DNA from: Cryptomeria japonica | Lineage: Eukaryota > Streptophyta > Pinopsida > Cupressales > Cupressaceae | DNA length: 64,000 nucleotides | Direction: 5' to 3' | Assembly (NCBI RefSeq): GCF_030272615.1 | Contig: NC_081409.1 | Location: 527,119,475 to 527,183,474, forward strand | Shown: positions 11,880-22,007 of the stretch, in pieces | How the letters are laid out: each line of letters starts with the position of its first letter | Position numbering within the stretch: the stretch's first letter is position 1 | The notes under the pieces: model-generated | Database searches by the model: none | Told to the model about the DNA's origin: nothing | Seen by the model: only the letters and a program-made list of their open reading frames with translations | Program-made: the position numbers and the translations under genes

Positions 11880-13134
11880 ATGGTATTTTAATATTGCTCA
11901 TTTTCTCACTTATGGTGAATGTCTAGAACATCTCACATATAAGGAGAAAAGGAATTTAAAGTAAAAACTTGCAAACTATGTTCTTTGGGAGAATAGTTTG
12001 TATAAAAGAAGTCTTGATGGTACTTTCTTGAAGTATGTGGACAAATATCAACAAGTTAAGTTGTTGGAATGTTTTCATAACTTGGCTTGCGGTGGACATT
12101 TTTCAGTTCTACTGACGACTCATAAGATTTTAAGAGCTAGGTATTATTGGCCTATCCTTTTTCAAGATGCTTATGATTGGGTTAGGAAGTGTGATTTGTG
12201 TCAATAGTTTGTTGGTAAATCCAAGCTTGCAACATTTCCTCTAAAACCAATGGTGATTGAGGAACCATTTTAGCAGTGGGGTATTGACTTTATTGCCCCA
12301 ATCAATCCCCCATCCAGTGCAGGTCATCACTATGTTTTGACTGCCACAAATTATTTTACTAAATAGGTTGAAGCAATTCCTGTCAAACACACTGCATCTG
12401 AGGTGGTGTGTGATTTTATAGAAGAAAATATTGTCAGTAGGTTTGGTGTTGCAAACAAGATAGTAGAAGATAATGCTACCTATTTCTCTTCATACGAAAT
12501 TACTCAATTTTGCTTTGAGTATCATATTACTCTTACCCATTATTTAGATTATTATCCATAGGGTAACGGTTAAGCATAATCAAGCAACAAGAGTCTAATT
12601 ACAATAATTAAGAAGTTGGTTGATGAAAATCAGTGTTTGTGGCATAAAGCGTTGATTGATGCTTTGTGGGCAAATATAATTACACCAAAGAGAGCAATTG
12701 GGTTACCACCTTTTCAACTTCTTTATGGTACTAATGCAAAAATTTTGCTTACTTTAGAGATATCAGCTTTGAAGTTGGTAAAGTCTATTTAGGATCAAAC
12801 ATATGAGAGTTTATTGGATAAGTGCATCATGTTTCTCTCACAGCTTGAAGAAAGAGAGTTCAGGTGGTTGATCATATTTTAGAACATCAAAAACAAGTCA
12901 AAGCACTTATTGACAAAAAACAAAGCAAAGAGACCTTCAAATTGGTGATCTTGTCTTGCTTTGGGATGCAAGGCACGAGCCTAAAGGAATGCACAACAAG
13001 TTTGATTCCTTGTGGACATGACCTTTCCCCATTCATCAGCATTGTGGTGAAGGCAATTATCTTCTTGCATACAATGATGAAACTCCATTTTCATTACCAC
13101 ACAATGGTCAGCATCTCAAATTATTCACTCAATG
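11880..13134 (+). pseudogene. gypsy-1 integrase
   Basis: The zinc-binding HH-CC region is at about 12070-12207 (ECFHNLACGGH...KCDLCQ). The core follows, with WGIDFIAP, LTATNYFTK and the second Asp in VEDNATYF. The third catalytic residue is lost: two TAA codons stand in the usual NGQAE region near 12570. C-terminal LWDARHEP-like and GQHLKLFTQ motifs end at 13134, a normal gypsy integrase end with no chromodomain seen. Because a catalytic Glu has become a stop, C-to-T changes alone do not explain the decay here. Confidence 0.85.
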
Positions 13135-13467
13135 AAGTTTTGGCAAGTCGTTTTGATCTTCCCTTTCTTATTTTGTGTTTTTTAGTTTTTCCTTGTCCCT
13201 TGACTCTAGTTCAATAGATGGACAGAGGCATGTAGAGTGCTAGTATTATACAACCTTCGCTCATTCTTATTAAATAATCAAAGATTGTTCCCCAATCAAA
13301 GCCAATGTTATCCTCGATTTTTTTTTTCAAAAATATGAGGGTACCCCACAAAATTTTGTGCTTGTTTATGGTATTGATGCTCACTGCACACTTTGCAAGA
13401 CATTATGTTGTTGTTAGTGCGTTTTCCCCCCTCGATTTTCTTTTTTTCACTTAAATATAATTTATGT
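13135..13467. other. Non-coding sequence downstream of gypsy-1 integrase
   Basis: Probably the 3' untranslated part or LTR of gypsy-1, but without a second copy the LTR border cannot be set. A self-complementary CACAAAATTTTGTG is at 13348-13361. Nothing else can be supported. Confidence 0.4.
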
Positions 13468-13592
13468 GCAAATCAAGTTTGTAAACCCGATTTACACCAA
13501 GTGTGTCATTCAGGTGCAAATAGGGTTTACACCTCTTTTTCCATGTTTTGCCCATCCAGGTGCAAACCAGGTTTAGAAACCTGATTTGCACG
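13468..13592. repeat. Three related short hairpin repeats
   Basis: Two units form imperfect inverted repeats: one near 13468-13500 (GTGCAAATC..GTTT / AAAC..GATTTACAC) and one at 13559-13592 (GTGCAAACCAGGTTT / AACCTGATTTGCAC, about 14-bp arms, 3-nt loop). A shorter third copy (GTGCAAATAGGGTTTACACC) lies near 13521. Confidence 0.6.
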
Positions 13593-13844
13593 TATTTAAT
13601 AAAATTCAATTATTAATTACCTGGTCGAGTAATTTGAATAGGAGTCTTTTTACTTGGTTTATTAATCCCCCTTTAGCATTGTAATCTACATTCATTTCAC
13701 TTTAATCTTGCTTAGGCTGGGAGGGAGACTTCATCGAATTTTATACCAGGTATGATTTCTTCCCCATGATTCTAGGGTTTTCTTAAACCCTTTTGAATTA
13801 TTTGATTTTTGTTCCATTGATTATCATATCACCGTGTTATATTA

Positions 13845-14190
13845 GTGCGAGGTGATGGTTGTAGGCCTTCCATGCATCACACAATGGTGCGTGGTGGGTC
13901 TGCGACCATCACCACACACTACTATTCATTATTTCCATGTGTTTTTTTATTACCATTTAAATGTTGTGTGTTTGGCGGGGCTTCCAACCCACTCCACACC
14001 ACATTGTGGTGTGTGATGGGTTGGTGATCTTGAAACACACTATCCTTATTTTCCTTGTCATGTTTATTCATTATGGTGTGTGTTGGGGTTGTAGGCCCGC
14101 TCCACACCACATGATGGTGTGTGATGGGTCGGCGACCACAACCACCACTGTTTCCCTGTGTTTGTTGTATTTTACCCACTTTGGTGTTGA
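13845..14190. repeat. Three diverged tandem copies with a palindromic core (period about 108-123 bp)
   Basis: The core CACACCACATTGTGGTGTG and relatives recur near 13876, 13995 and 14103. Each is followed by TG(A/G)TGGGT(C/T) and a T-rich stretch. The core is self-complementary, so each unit can form a hairpin. No ORF in this stretch looks real. Confidence 0.7.
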
Positions 14191-14199
14191 GAAGGGTCA

Positions 14200-14837
14200 T
14201 AGGGGATGTACTGAATATGATAGAAAGATTAGGAATTTGTGAATTTAATGAATAATGGAATATGTATTATTTAATGGATTATGTTATTAAATGAAATTAA
14301 TGGAACAATGGAAATGGGTATATTATTGATTTAATGAAATAATGAATATGGATATGAATATTAATATAATGAATACTATAACAAAGAATGAGAAATGAAT
14401 ATTATAATGGGTCCACTTGATGATGTAGGAAAAATTAAGAATAATTAAGAGAAAATTTTAATGGAAATTGTTTTATGTGTCTATAGGCCCTATCACCCTC
14501 GTGCTACTTTGAGTCCTCCGTGAGTGTGTCTTGCTGCATGACCCACTTTGTGCCCAATATGATGGTGCTCTTTGCTCTATTGTTACCACACCCTCATACA
14601 AATCGCTCTAGTATTTGGTCTCCTTCCCTATCTCTCCTATCTCCCATATAGCCTCACACATATTGATATTTGTGATAGTCTTGATGAACTCCTAAACTAT
14701 TTCATCTGCTCTCTATGCTATAGCCACTATTGTATCTCAAGAGGCTATAAGTATAGATCTCTCTGCTATAAGTGTCCCTATCAGCAATCAACTATGCTTT
14801 CTCTACGTCCCATTGTGCTCTATCTACTTTGTGTAGG
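14200..14837. other. AT-rich low-complexity DNA, no gene seen
   Basis: 14220-14470 is made of TAATGAATAATGGAATAT-like runs. 14470-14837 is non-repetitive, with no recognisable protein on either strand. Confidence 0.5.
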
Positions 14838-14962
14838 ATTTTGGCTTTGATCTTGATTCCTAGGGTGCCCACTTTGTGTAGGATCTTGCGTGGGATCTTC
14901 ATATAGGATACTAATGTCCGACATGCCATATTGTTGTTCACCCATCTTTTTCTTTTGGGATC
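14838..14962 (-). pseudogene. Start of a second gypsy-2-type gag, fused to the LTR
   Basis: On the minus strand this encodes MGEQQYGMSDISILYEDPTQ and about 20 more residues, nearly identical to the gypsy-2 gag start at 31358. It joins the LTR directly at 14962/14963, at the shared GGGATC. The remaining LTR, PBS and leader are missing. This is what a tandem gypsy array that later lost about 3 kb would leave. Here codon 5 is CAA, where the other copy has TAA. Confidence 0.8.
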
Positions 14963-15423
14963 GACAAGGAGTTGACTTTGTGGCTAATCATGATGATTAG
15001 CCACTAGCAACTCATTAGGAGGGGGATTAGAGGAAAGATTAGGTGGGATAGGATTTGTAGGAGGATTTGACTAGGAGAGAGAATGAGTGGAGGGAATTAA
15101 AAATTAGAAGAATAAGGTTAAGTGAGTTTAGGGAATTTCTAGAAGACTTTATTAGGTTAATGATGAATTAGGAAGATGATTTGTAGGAATCATGTAGGTT
15201 AACTAATTAATTGAAATTAAATAGCTAAGAGGAAGATTTTTGAGGATTTAATTTTTAGAAGAATAAAGAGGGATTGATTTATTTTAATAAATCAATTACA
15301 TACTATAGTGACAATATTAATCATAATTAATTAATATTGAGGAAAATTTGAATTAACATAATTAATTAATTAATTATGTGAGGAATTAAAAATAATTAAA
15401 ATAATTATTGTTAGGTGTCTACA
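14963..15423 (-). repeat. Truncated 3' LTR of gypsy-2
   Basis: 461 bp closely match 36122-36583, including the terminal TGTCTACA (minus strand TGTAGACA). The remaining roughly 790 bp of the LTR are missing. Confidence 0.9.
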
Positions 15424-15438
15424 TTTTGCCCCTCTTTT
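15424..15438 (-). other. Polypurine tract of gypsy-2
   Basis: The minus strand AAAAGAGGGGCAAAA directly precedes the LTR start TGTAGACA. Confidence 0.85.
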
Positions 15439-15908
15439 ATGCAGCAGTAAATTTGGCGATGTGTAGAAGATAGAAGAAGAAAAGGATGCCCCAACGTAAA
15501 GCATGGGAGGTGTATGCCCCCTCGAGAATTTTTTAGAGAAAAAAACAAAAAAATCTCAAAAATAGAGGAACAAGAATTAGGGTGGAAGGGATAAACGAGG
15601 AAGAAATATGAAGCAGTCATGAAGAATTTGGAAAGAAGAATAGGAGATGTGAGACCACGGAGGAAAATGGGCCCTCACGGGGGCCCATATAAGCCACAAC
15701 GGGTCCAATGAGGGGTCATTGTTACACACAAGCCTTGCAGCTACTCAAAGTAAAGAAGAAGAGAAGGAGAGATGGACAACATTCTAGTTCATGATCATCA
15801 CGCTGAGAGGATCCGACGATTCGACTGACTGACAAGATATGGACCACTAGTGAGTAGGTCTATCACTCTTTTGAAATTTTTGATTTTAGGTAAATTTTAG
15901 GGCTAGAA
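15439..15908. other. Non-coding spacer between PPT and the CpG-rich segment
   Basis: Purine-rich on the plus strand, with no convincing ORF on either strand. It probably belongs to the 3' non-coding part of gypsy-2 and to the leader of the PMD ORF. Confidence 0.4.
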
Positions 15909-16290
15909 ATAGGGGTGAAGATTAGGCGAGGCGCTCGCGCTAATCGCTGTTTTAGCACGCGTGCCTCTAGGCCAGCACGAGTGCTAGCGATCAGCGTGGG
16001 CGCTCATTGGGGGTCGGGTATAATAGAAGTTTTTGGGAGGGGAATGGGGGGATCAGTGCGGCTGCTCATGCTTCAGCGCGAGCAGTCACGCTTTGACGTG
16101 GGTGCTCGCACTTCAGCGTGGGTGCCCAAGGGATTACGCGGGTGCTCGCGCTGAAGTGCAGACACTCGCATTGATGGGCTTAGAAGGGGGTCAATAGAGG
16201 GTAGGATTTTTGTGTTGGCGCAGCACCTACAAAATGGCGCGAGCGTCACAGTTTTGGCGTGAGCGCATGGTAAATCAGCACGTGCGCCTG
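15909..16290. repeat. CpG-rich degenerate decamer repeats
   Basis: Many variants of GCGCTCGCGCT, CAGCGCGAGC and CAGCGTGGGTGC recur every 15-25 bp, in AT-rich surroundings. A similar cluster is at 33235-33745 in the gypsy-2 leader. Confidence 0.65.
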
Positions 16291-16405
16291 GGATGGGTGG
16301 AAATGCAATTTTGGCTTAGAATTTTGGAATGGGGGGAAGGGCATGGTTGGTTCTAGAGGTCAGGAGGGGGTTTTGAGATGTGAAAGTAATGATTTTGTCT
16401 AATGG

Positions 16406-18523
16406 ATGCAGGTGGAGAGGGGACCACTAGCCTCAAGAGAGCATTGGCCTACCATGATGAGTCTCTATCATGAGTTAGCCCATGATGAGCTGGAGGTTCT
16501 AGCTACACTAGGGTTGCATTACGTAGGCAAGTGGTCGAGGATACGAGCACGTACTGCCATGATGACAACATTGGTGGAGAGGTGGGATAGTCGGTATAAC
16601 ACCTTTTGTTTGCCGACTGGAGAGGCCACAGTCACTTTATTAGATGTTTGGAGGATCTTGAAGATCCCCATTCGTGGTGTGATCCCTGAGTATCAGTTGG
16701 ACACAGTTGATTTTTATCTGTGGAAGGTGTGCAAGTATGAGACGCCACCTATGTTAGACAAGAGTAGGATGCACTTGGGCCGGGCGATGGGTGTTTGGAA
16801 GATTCCTCGATTGGTCTTGGTGATTCGCAAGTTCCTGAGTGGGCGGATCATTCCAGATTTGGGTGGCCATGGATTTCCTCTTGGGTGGAGCAGATGCTTG
16901 TATTTCATGCTGCATGATGGTCAACAATATGCATGGGGGTTAGCGATGCTAGCCCAGTTGTATCATGACATGCATCTAGTGGTTTACAGGGATTATGCCA
17001 GTTTATCTGCTGGGGTCACACTCTTACACATCTGGGTGTGGGAGCATATTGCAGTGACTCGACCACTGGGGTTCAGGATAGCAGGCCATGACAGCCATTT
17101 GTGGATAGGTACAGGGGACTGCTGCACTACACAGACAACATCTGTGTGGTTTTGGAGGAGGATTCTGGATGAGCTGGTGTAGTTCACATGGAGACCATTT
17201 TTGGGATGTGAGCGATGGAGGGATGACTAGCAGCTTCACTGGGTGGGAGTGAAGATGTGGATTTTTGGGAGATCAGTCTACATCATGGAGTACTATGCTC
17301 CATTCAGGGTGGCTCGACAGCTTGGACAGATAGCGGATATAGTTGGGGATATTCCAGTGCATCCCCAGATTACACGGGAGGTGAGGTATTGGGGGCCTAC
17401 AATGAGTCCCTTGGATGCCCAGACGAGCTTCCAGATAACATTTCACATAGTCTGGGATGAGCGGATGGGGGCAGGGGAGGATCCAGGCATGACAGGTGGT
17501 TACAGGAGCTGGTGGGAGGGGCACTTGTCAGTGTGGCTTACCATTCTTGGAGTTTTGGATGATGAGGAGTTGGAACCAGGGGTTGATCAGGTGGTAGGTG
17601 GGGAGGATGATGTCCCAGGAGAGAGAGTTATGGTTTACGTAGGGCGTGGTGTGGGTAGACAACAGAGGAGAGTCTGGGTTGTGTAGCGGAGGGATCCAAA
17701 GGAGGAGGAGGGAGATGGAGAGGATGCCCTAGCAGGAGAGGCTGCAGAGGCCACAGTTGGTGAGAGAGAGGAGGCTATAGTTGGTGAGAGAGGGGAGGCT
17801 GTTCCTATGGATATCCCTGAGACACAGGCGGAGGAGAGGAGAGGAGTGTCGCAGGATGAGTTTGACCATGTTTAGCAGGAGCGGGATAATTATAGAGTGA
17901 GGCTCCATTCAGTAGAGGATGAGCTACAGGTAGAGAGGGCTCAGAGGCAGAGCATGGGGGCAGAGGTGGAGAGGTTGACATGGGAGATAGCTGATTTGAC
18001 AGAGAGTTTCCATACTACTAGGACAGAGGTAGATGCCTTGAGGGCAGAGGGGGAGGAGGTAGAGAGGATGTTGGAGGAGGCCCGGATAGGTACAGCTATT
18101 ACAGGGCTCTAGGATTCTCTTCATCGGCAGGATGTCGAGTTAGAGGGGTTACAGGCCAGAGTGCAGAGGGTGGAGGTGGAGGTGACACGGCTACGGGGGG
18201 AGAGGGATGCAGCCTGGCAAGCATTGGTTCCTACAGGATTGGCACAAATATTTTCTGATAGTCTGCAGCAGCGAGAGAGGGTGGAGAGGTCATCCCGAGA
18301 GGCACAGTATTATAGGGGGCTATATCATGGAGTAGTGCCTATAGGACAATGAGCAGCCTTGTACACTAAGAGTGTGCAGTCTCATAGGACCCATAGTTAG
18401 CGATCGACTTAGAGCTAGCAAATAGGGGGATCAGTGGGTTTTCGGCCACCATCAAGGGGAGGAGGAGGATCAGGGGGAGGAGGTACAATAGAGGGGAATG
18501 GAGAGACAGGAGGGAAGAGCTAG
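16406..18523 (+). pseudogene. Plant mobile domain (PMD) protein, antisense cargo ORF of gypsy-2
   Basis: One frame runs 706 codons from the ATG at 16406 to TAG 18521. Residues about 10-260 match the plant mobile domain (PF10536, aminotransferase-like): LATLGLHYVGKWSRI, TLVERWDSRYNTFCLP.GEATVTLLDVWRILKIPI, RGHGFPLGW-type and TLLHIWVWEHIAVTRPL segments. The domain continues past the stops (WRPFLGCERW, MEYYAPFRVARQLGQI). An acidic linker follows, then a coiled coil (about residues 495-640; DELQVERAQRQ, VERLTWEIADL, RVEVEVTRLRGERDAAW) and a Gly-rich tail (PPSRGGGGSGGGG). In-frame stops are at 17180, 17228, 17684, 17873, 18110, 18398, 18410 and 18416 (all TAG) and at 18350 (TGA). No frameshift is seen. 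It converges on pol, which runs on the other strand. PMD proteins occur both as host proteins linked to silencing and development (MAIN/MAIL1) and in Tat-type elements. Function in the element is unknown. Confidence 0.85.
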
Positions 18524-20212
18524 CTCCTTGTTTTTGCTTGTGTATTATATTTTGACCCTTCGGGGCGACATTGTATCATGATAGACATATTTTCCTCTTT
18601 ATATATATGTATACATGATTTGATTGGTGATAGATGATGTGTAGCCTTTATTGTGATGGATTCTTTTTGTTTTTCTTATGATGTCATATATGGATGCAAT
18701 TATGGATGTGTTATGCTGACTTATTTATGATGCAGAGTGGATGCTTATACATGTATGTTTGTGATGTGTTGCTGACATGGTTTTGGATGCAGGATGAGTG
18801 ATTTTTATGCTTAATGTATAAATGCACCTGTGTGATGGACTTGTAGATGTGAAATGATTTATGATGCAATCTAAATGTAATGTTATATGGATGAAAAAGT
18901 ATCTTTTATTTATGTGATACAACCTAAGTGCAACCTTATATGCTAAATGTTTTGTGGAAAATGACTATCTAAATGAAATAAGTAATGCAATCTATATGAC
19001 GTGAATAAATAATAGAAAGAGGGAATATGCCAATAATAACACAATAATCTTAGATAGAAGAATATGGAATAGATGGGAAATGGGGGAAATTGAGAACTCC
19101 ATGGGATTATTGAGTTTAGGATTTTATGGAATGATAGTGAGATTTTGTGCACAACAAATGTGGAGAGCCAACCTAGTTTGATATTGCCCTGGGTGACTTG
19201 CACCTCTAATTATAGAAATTAGGATGCCATGAGAAACCCAAGGCGTGGATTGACTCTTCAAATAAACGGGAATTCCTTACACATAGCTATGCAAGTATTA
19301 AGAAACACTGATACAGAGTTGTGGATACGTGCAAGGAGACCCTCAAACACACTGATAACTCTTGTACACGAAAAGGTAGGTGTTGACAAACACTAATACC
19401 AGATCGTCGGTTTATACAAGAGAGATCCAAAACATGCCATGCTATAAAAATATGCCCCAGTATGCGGCTATTGTAACATACCTGGATATGGAAAACCCAG
19501 GAAGACGTAAATAGTTGCAGTCGTAGGGAAAAAGATGCAAGTCTAAATGAAAAGATCCAACAAAATCTACCAGGTCAATTCTTTTATGACCAAATGATAC
19601 CTCTTGCCAAGAGTAGGACTAGGATGGAGGATTAGGTTTCCAGGCAAGGGAAGGAATCATCCCTAGGGCAAAGTGGATTTGTGGATTTAGGCAAGTGATT
19701 TTTTTTTATGGTTTTGGAGAGTGACCTGCGGACTTGGGATTGTTTCTCAAGACTTCTTGAAGCTTACACAGAGGCATAAAAGCTCAGTTTAATGGGACAT
19801 TCCTTGTTCATGGCTTAGGCGAAGACTCGTCATCATACGTGTTTTATTGAGAGGTGGAGGAGAAGGAATGTTGTGAATGGTGGGTGATTTGTAGTATCGA
19901 CCTGATAGACAGTGGATCCAGTTATTTACCTTGGTGCTTGCATGGAGGTTTTCACCAAGGTACTTGGCCATAGCGCCACAAAGTGGTTTTCACTGGTGGA
20001 CGAATTGTTTTTCTTTCTTTTTCTTTCTTTTTCTTTCTTTTTCTTTCTTTTTTGCTTTTTTTTTTGTGTGTCACACGGTGCCTATTTACCAGGTTTTCAC
20101 CAAAGTGACGCTTTTTTCAGGATCTTTTTCTTGTTTTTTTTTTGTATTTTTCTTGATTTTTATTTTTATTTTTTTTATTTTTTATTTTTGACAATTTAAG
20201 ACTTTCTGAGGA
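18524..20212. other. Non-coding region between convergent PMD and pol
   Basis: No real ORF seen. The motif GGTTTTCACCAAGGTAC / GGTTTTCACCAAAGTGAC occurs near 19948 and 20091, and a T/C-rich run is at 20011-20052. If both ORFs are transcribed, their 3' ends meet here. Confidence 0.5.
20011..20052. repeat. (TTTTCTTTC)n microsatellite
   Basis: About four perfect 9-bp copies followed by T-rich sequence to about 20190. Confidence 0.85.
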
Positions 20213-21560
20213 CTAGGCATAAAATCTTTTGAGGTGCATGATATTCATTGGATCATCCAAAGGATTGCCTTTAGGAACATCCAACTGATAAGCTCCTGAT
20301 CCATATTTTGTTGTGATTACATATGGTCCAAGCCAATTAGGCTCGAACTTGCCTTTCTTTTCTCTTTCTTGTAGATTTTTCTGATTCTCCATGAGGACAA
20401 GATCACCAATCTGGAATTCTTGGGTTCTGACTTTTTTATGATAACTCATGCGTAGACGGTTTTGATATACCCGAAGATGATTCAAGGCCTTGAGGTGCCT
20501 TTCACCTAACAATTCTAGCTCTTGTAAGCGGGCAATTTTGTATTCCTCGTCTGGTAAGATATTTTGCAGTGACACCCTTAGAGAGGGGATCTCGATCTCA
20601 AGGGGAAGGATGGCTTTGGAGCCAAAGACCAAGGAATAAGGGGTGGCACCTGTGGGGGTGTGGATGGAGGTGTTGTAGGCCCACAAAGCAGGATGGAGTT
20701 GGAGGTGCCAATCACGGCCAGCTTCATTGACTGTCTTTTTGAGGATTTTTATCAAGGTTTTATTAGAAGCCTCAGCTTGACCATTGCTTTGGGGGTAATA
20801 TGGAGTGGAAAAATGAAGTTGGATGTTGAATTTTCTGGCAGAGTTCTTTGACATCCTAGTTTTTAAATTATCTGCCATTATCTATAATGATAACTTTTGG
20901 GATGCCATATCGGCAGATTAGGTAGTTCAGGATGAATTTGGATATTTGCTTGCCAGTGGTAAAAGTAAGAGGGATAGCCTCTACCCACTTGGTGAAATAC
21001 TCGGTGGCAGTGATAATGAATTTATGTCCATTGGAAGATGGAGGGTGAATTTTCCCAATGAGATCAAGCCCCCACTGTGAGAAGGGCCATGGTGTAATAA
21101 ATGGTTGCAATTCTTGTGATGGAGCATGAATCTTGTCACCATGTTGCTAGCAAGGGATGCATTTCTTCACATAGTTATATGCATCTACTTCCATTTTAGG
21201 CCAATAGTATCCTGTTCTCAAAAGTTTTTTAGCCAATGTGAGCCCACTTGAGTGTGCCCCACATATACCCTTGTGTACTTCACGTAATGCCCATTCTGCC
21301 TCTTGTTTATCTAAACACCTTAGGAGGGAACCATCAAAATGCCTTCTGAATAGGGTGTCTCCAAGGATGGTGTAACGAGCACATCGACAAATGAATGTTT
21401 GTTGTTGGCTTTTGGTGAGATGTGGGGGAATGGTGTTGTCTTTGAGTAAAGCGAAGGTTTCTTGATACCAAGGGGACTCGGGACCAATGAGAACATAAAC
21501 CATTTCAGACTCTGGTAGGTCATATGTCGGTATAAACAATTTCTTAACCAAGAACTCACA
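20213..21560 (-). pseudogene. gypsy-2 integrase
   Basis: The HH-CC zinc region lies at about 21280-21147 (EVHKGICGAHSSG...KKCIPC). The core at 21110-20700 has WGLDLIGKI (first Asp), ITATEYFTKWVEAIPL, IIIDNGR (second Asp) and NGQAEASNKT (Glu), so all three catalytic residues remain. The C-terminal part (20500-20213) has FQIGDLVLMENQKN, FEPNWLGPYVI and MNIMHLKRFYA. No chromodomain is seen, as expected for Tat. Only a few breaks are visible: TAG near 21147 and TAA plus a shift at about 20868-20880. Confidence 0.9.
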
Positions 21561-21564
21561 CTTT

Positions 21565-21989
21565 TGATTGTGTGTTGGCATTTGAAGGAGGGAGCCAATG
21601 GTGGCCATTGCATCTGCAACCCTGTTGTTTGTTTGTGGGATTTGATCAAACTTGATTGCCGTGAAATTTTTCTTAAGATCTTCAACCATGGTACGGTAGG
21701 GAAGGAGTTTATCATATTTTGTCTGGTACTCATCATTGACTTTTTTTATGACAAGCTAGGAATCGCCATAGATTTGTAACTCCTTTATTTTCTAGTGGAT
21801 AGCCAAGCACAAACCTGTGATGAGAGCCTCGTATTCTACTATGTTGTTGGTACATGCAAAGGCTATCTTGTATGATTTCGGGATGCCATCTCCTTGAGGT
21901 GTGACCAATAATATTCCTGCACCTAATCCATTTTGGGTGTAGAAGCCATCACAGTACAATCGCCATGTGGAGGATGTGGTAACAGTCAT
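21565..21989 (-). pseudogene. gypsy-2 additional RNase H (aRNH) before integrase
   Basis: The minus strand encodes WRLYCDGFYTQNGLGAGIL, CTNNIVEYEALITGL, then LQIYGDS and TNNRVADAMATI. The four acidic residues (CDG, VEYEA, YGDS, ADAMA) are all kept. The domain lies after the native RNase H and before integrase, the known arrangement of Tat-lineage gypsy elements. TAG stops at about 21792 and 21758 interrupt it. Confidence 0.88.
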
Positions 21990-22007
21990 AATGAACTCAT
22001 CTGGTAA

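Larger units (their letters stand above)
6997..13134 (+). mobile_element. Ty3/gypsy LTR retrotransposon gypsy-1, old and degenerate
   Basis: A remnant of the 5' LTR (6997-7187), a tRNA-Asp-like PBS at 7194, and a plus-strand series gag, protease, RNase H-like domain, RT, RNase H, integrase ending near 13134. The gag type and PBS suggest the Athila/Tat branch. I could not find a matching 3' LTR downstream. Most of its 5' LTR must lie left of copia-1, outside the window. It carries dozens of stops of all three kinds, more than the other elements, so it is probably among the oldest here. Confidence 0.85.

Noticed and set aside
11998-13134. Pol-like ORFs as domesticated host genes
   Set aside because: Multiple stops and lost catalytic residues; no single intact domain stands out from its element.
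16406-18523. PMD ORF as a host gene with introns or programmed readthrough of TAG
   Set aside because: Position between PPT and pol of gypsy-2, many TAG codons, and PMD remnants in another element fit a retroelement cargo. No splice-site pattern around the stops was found.
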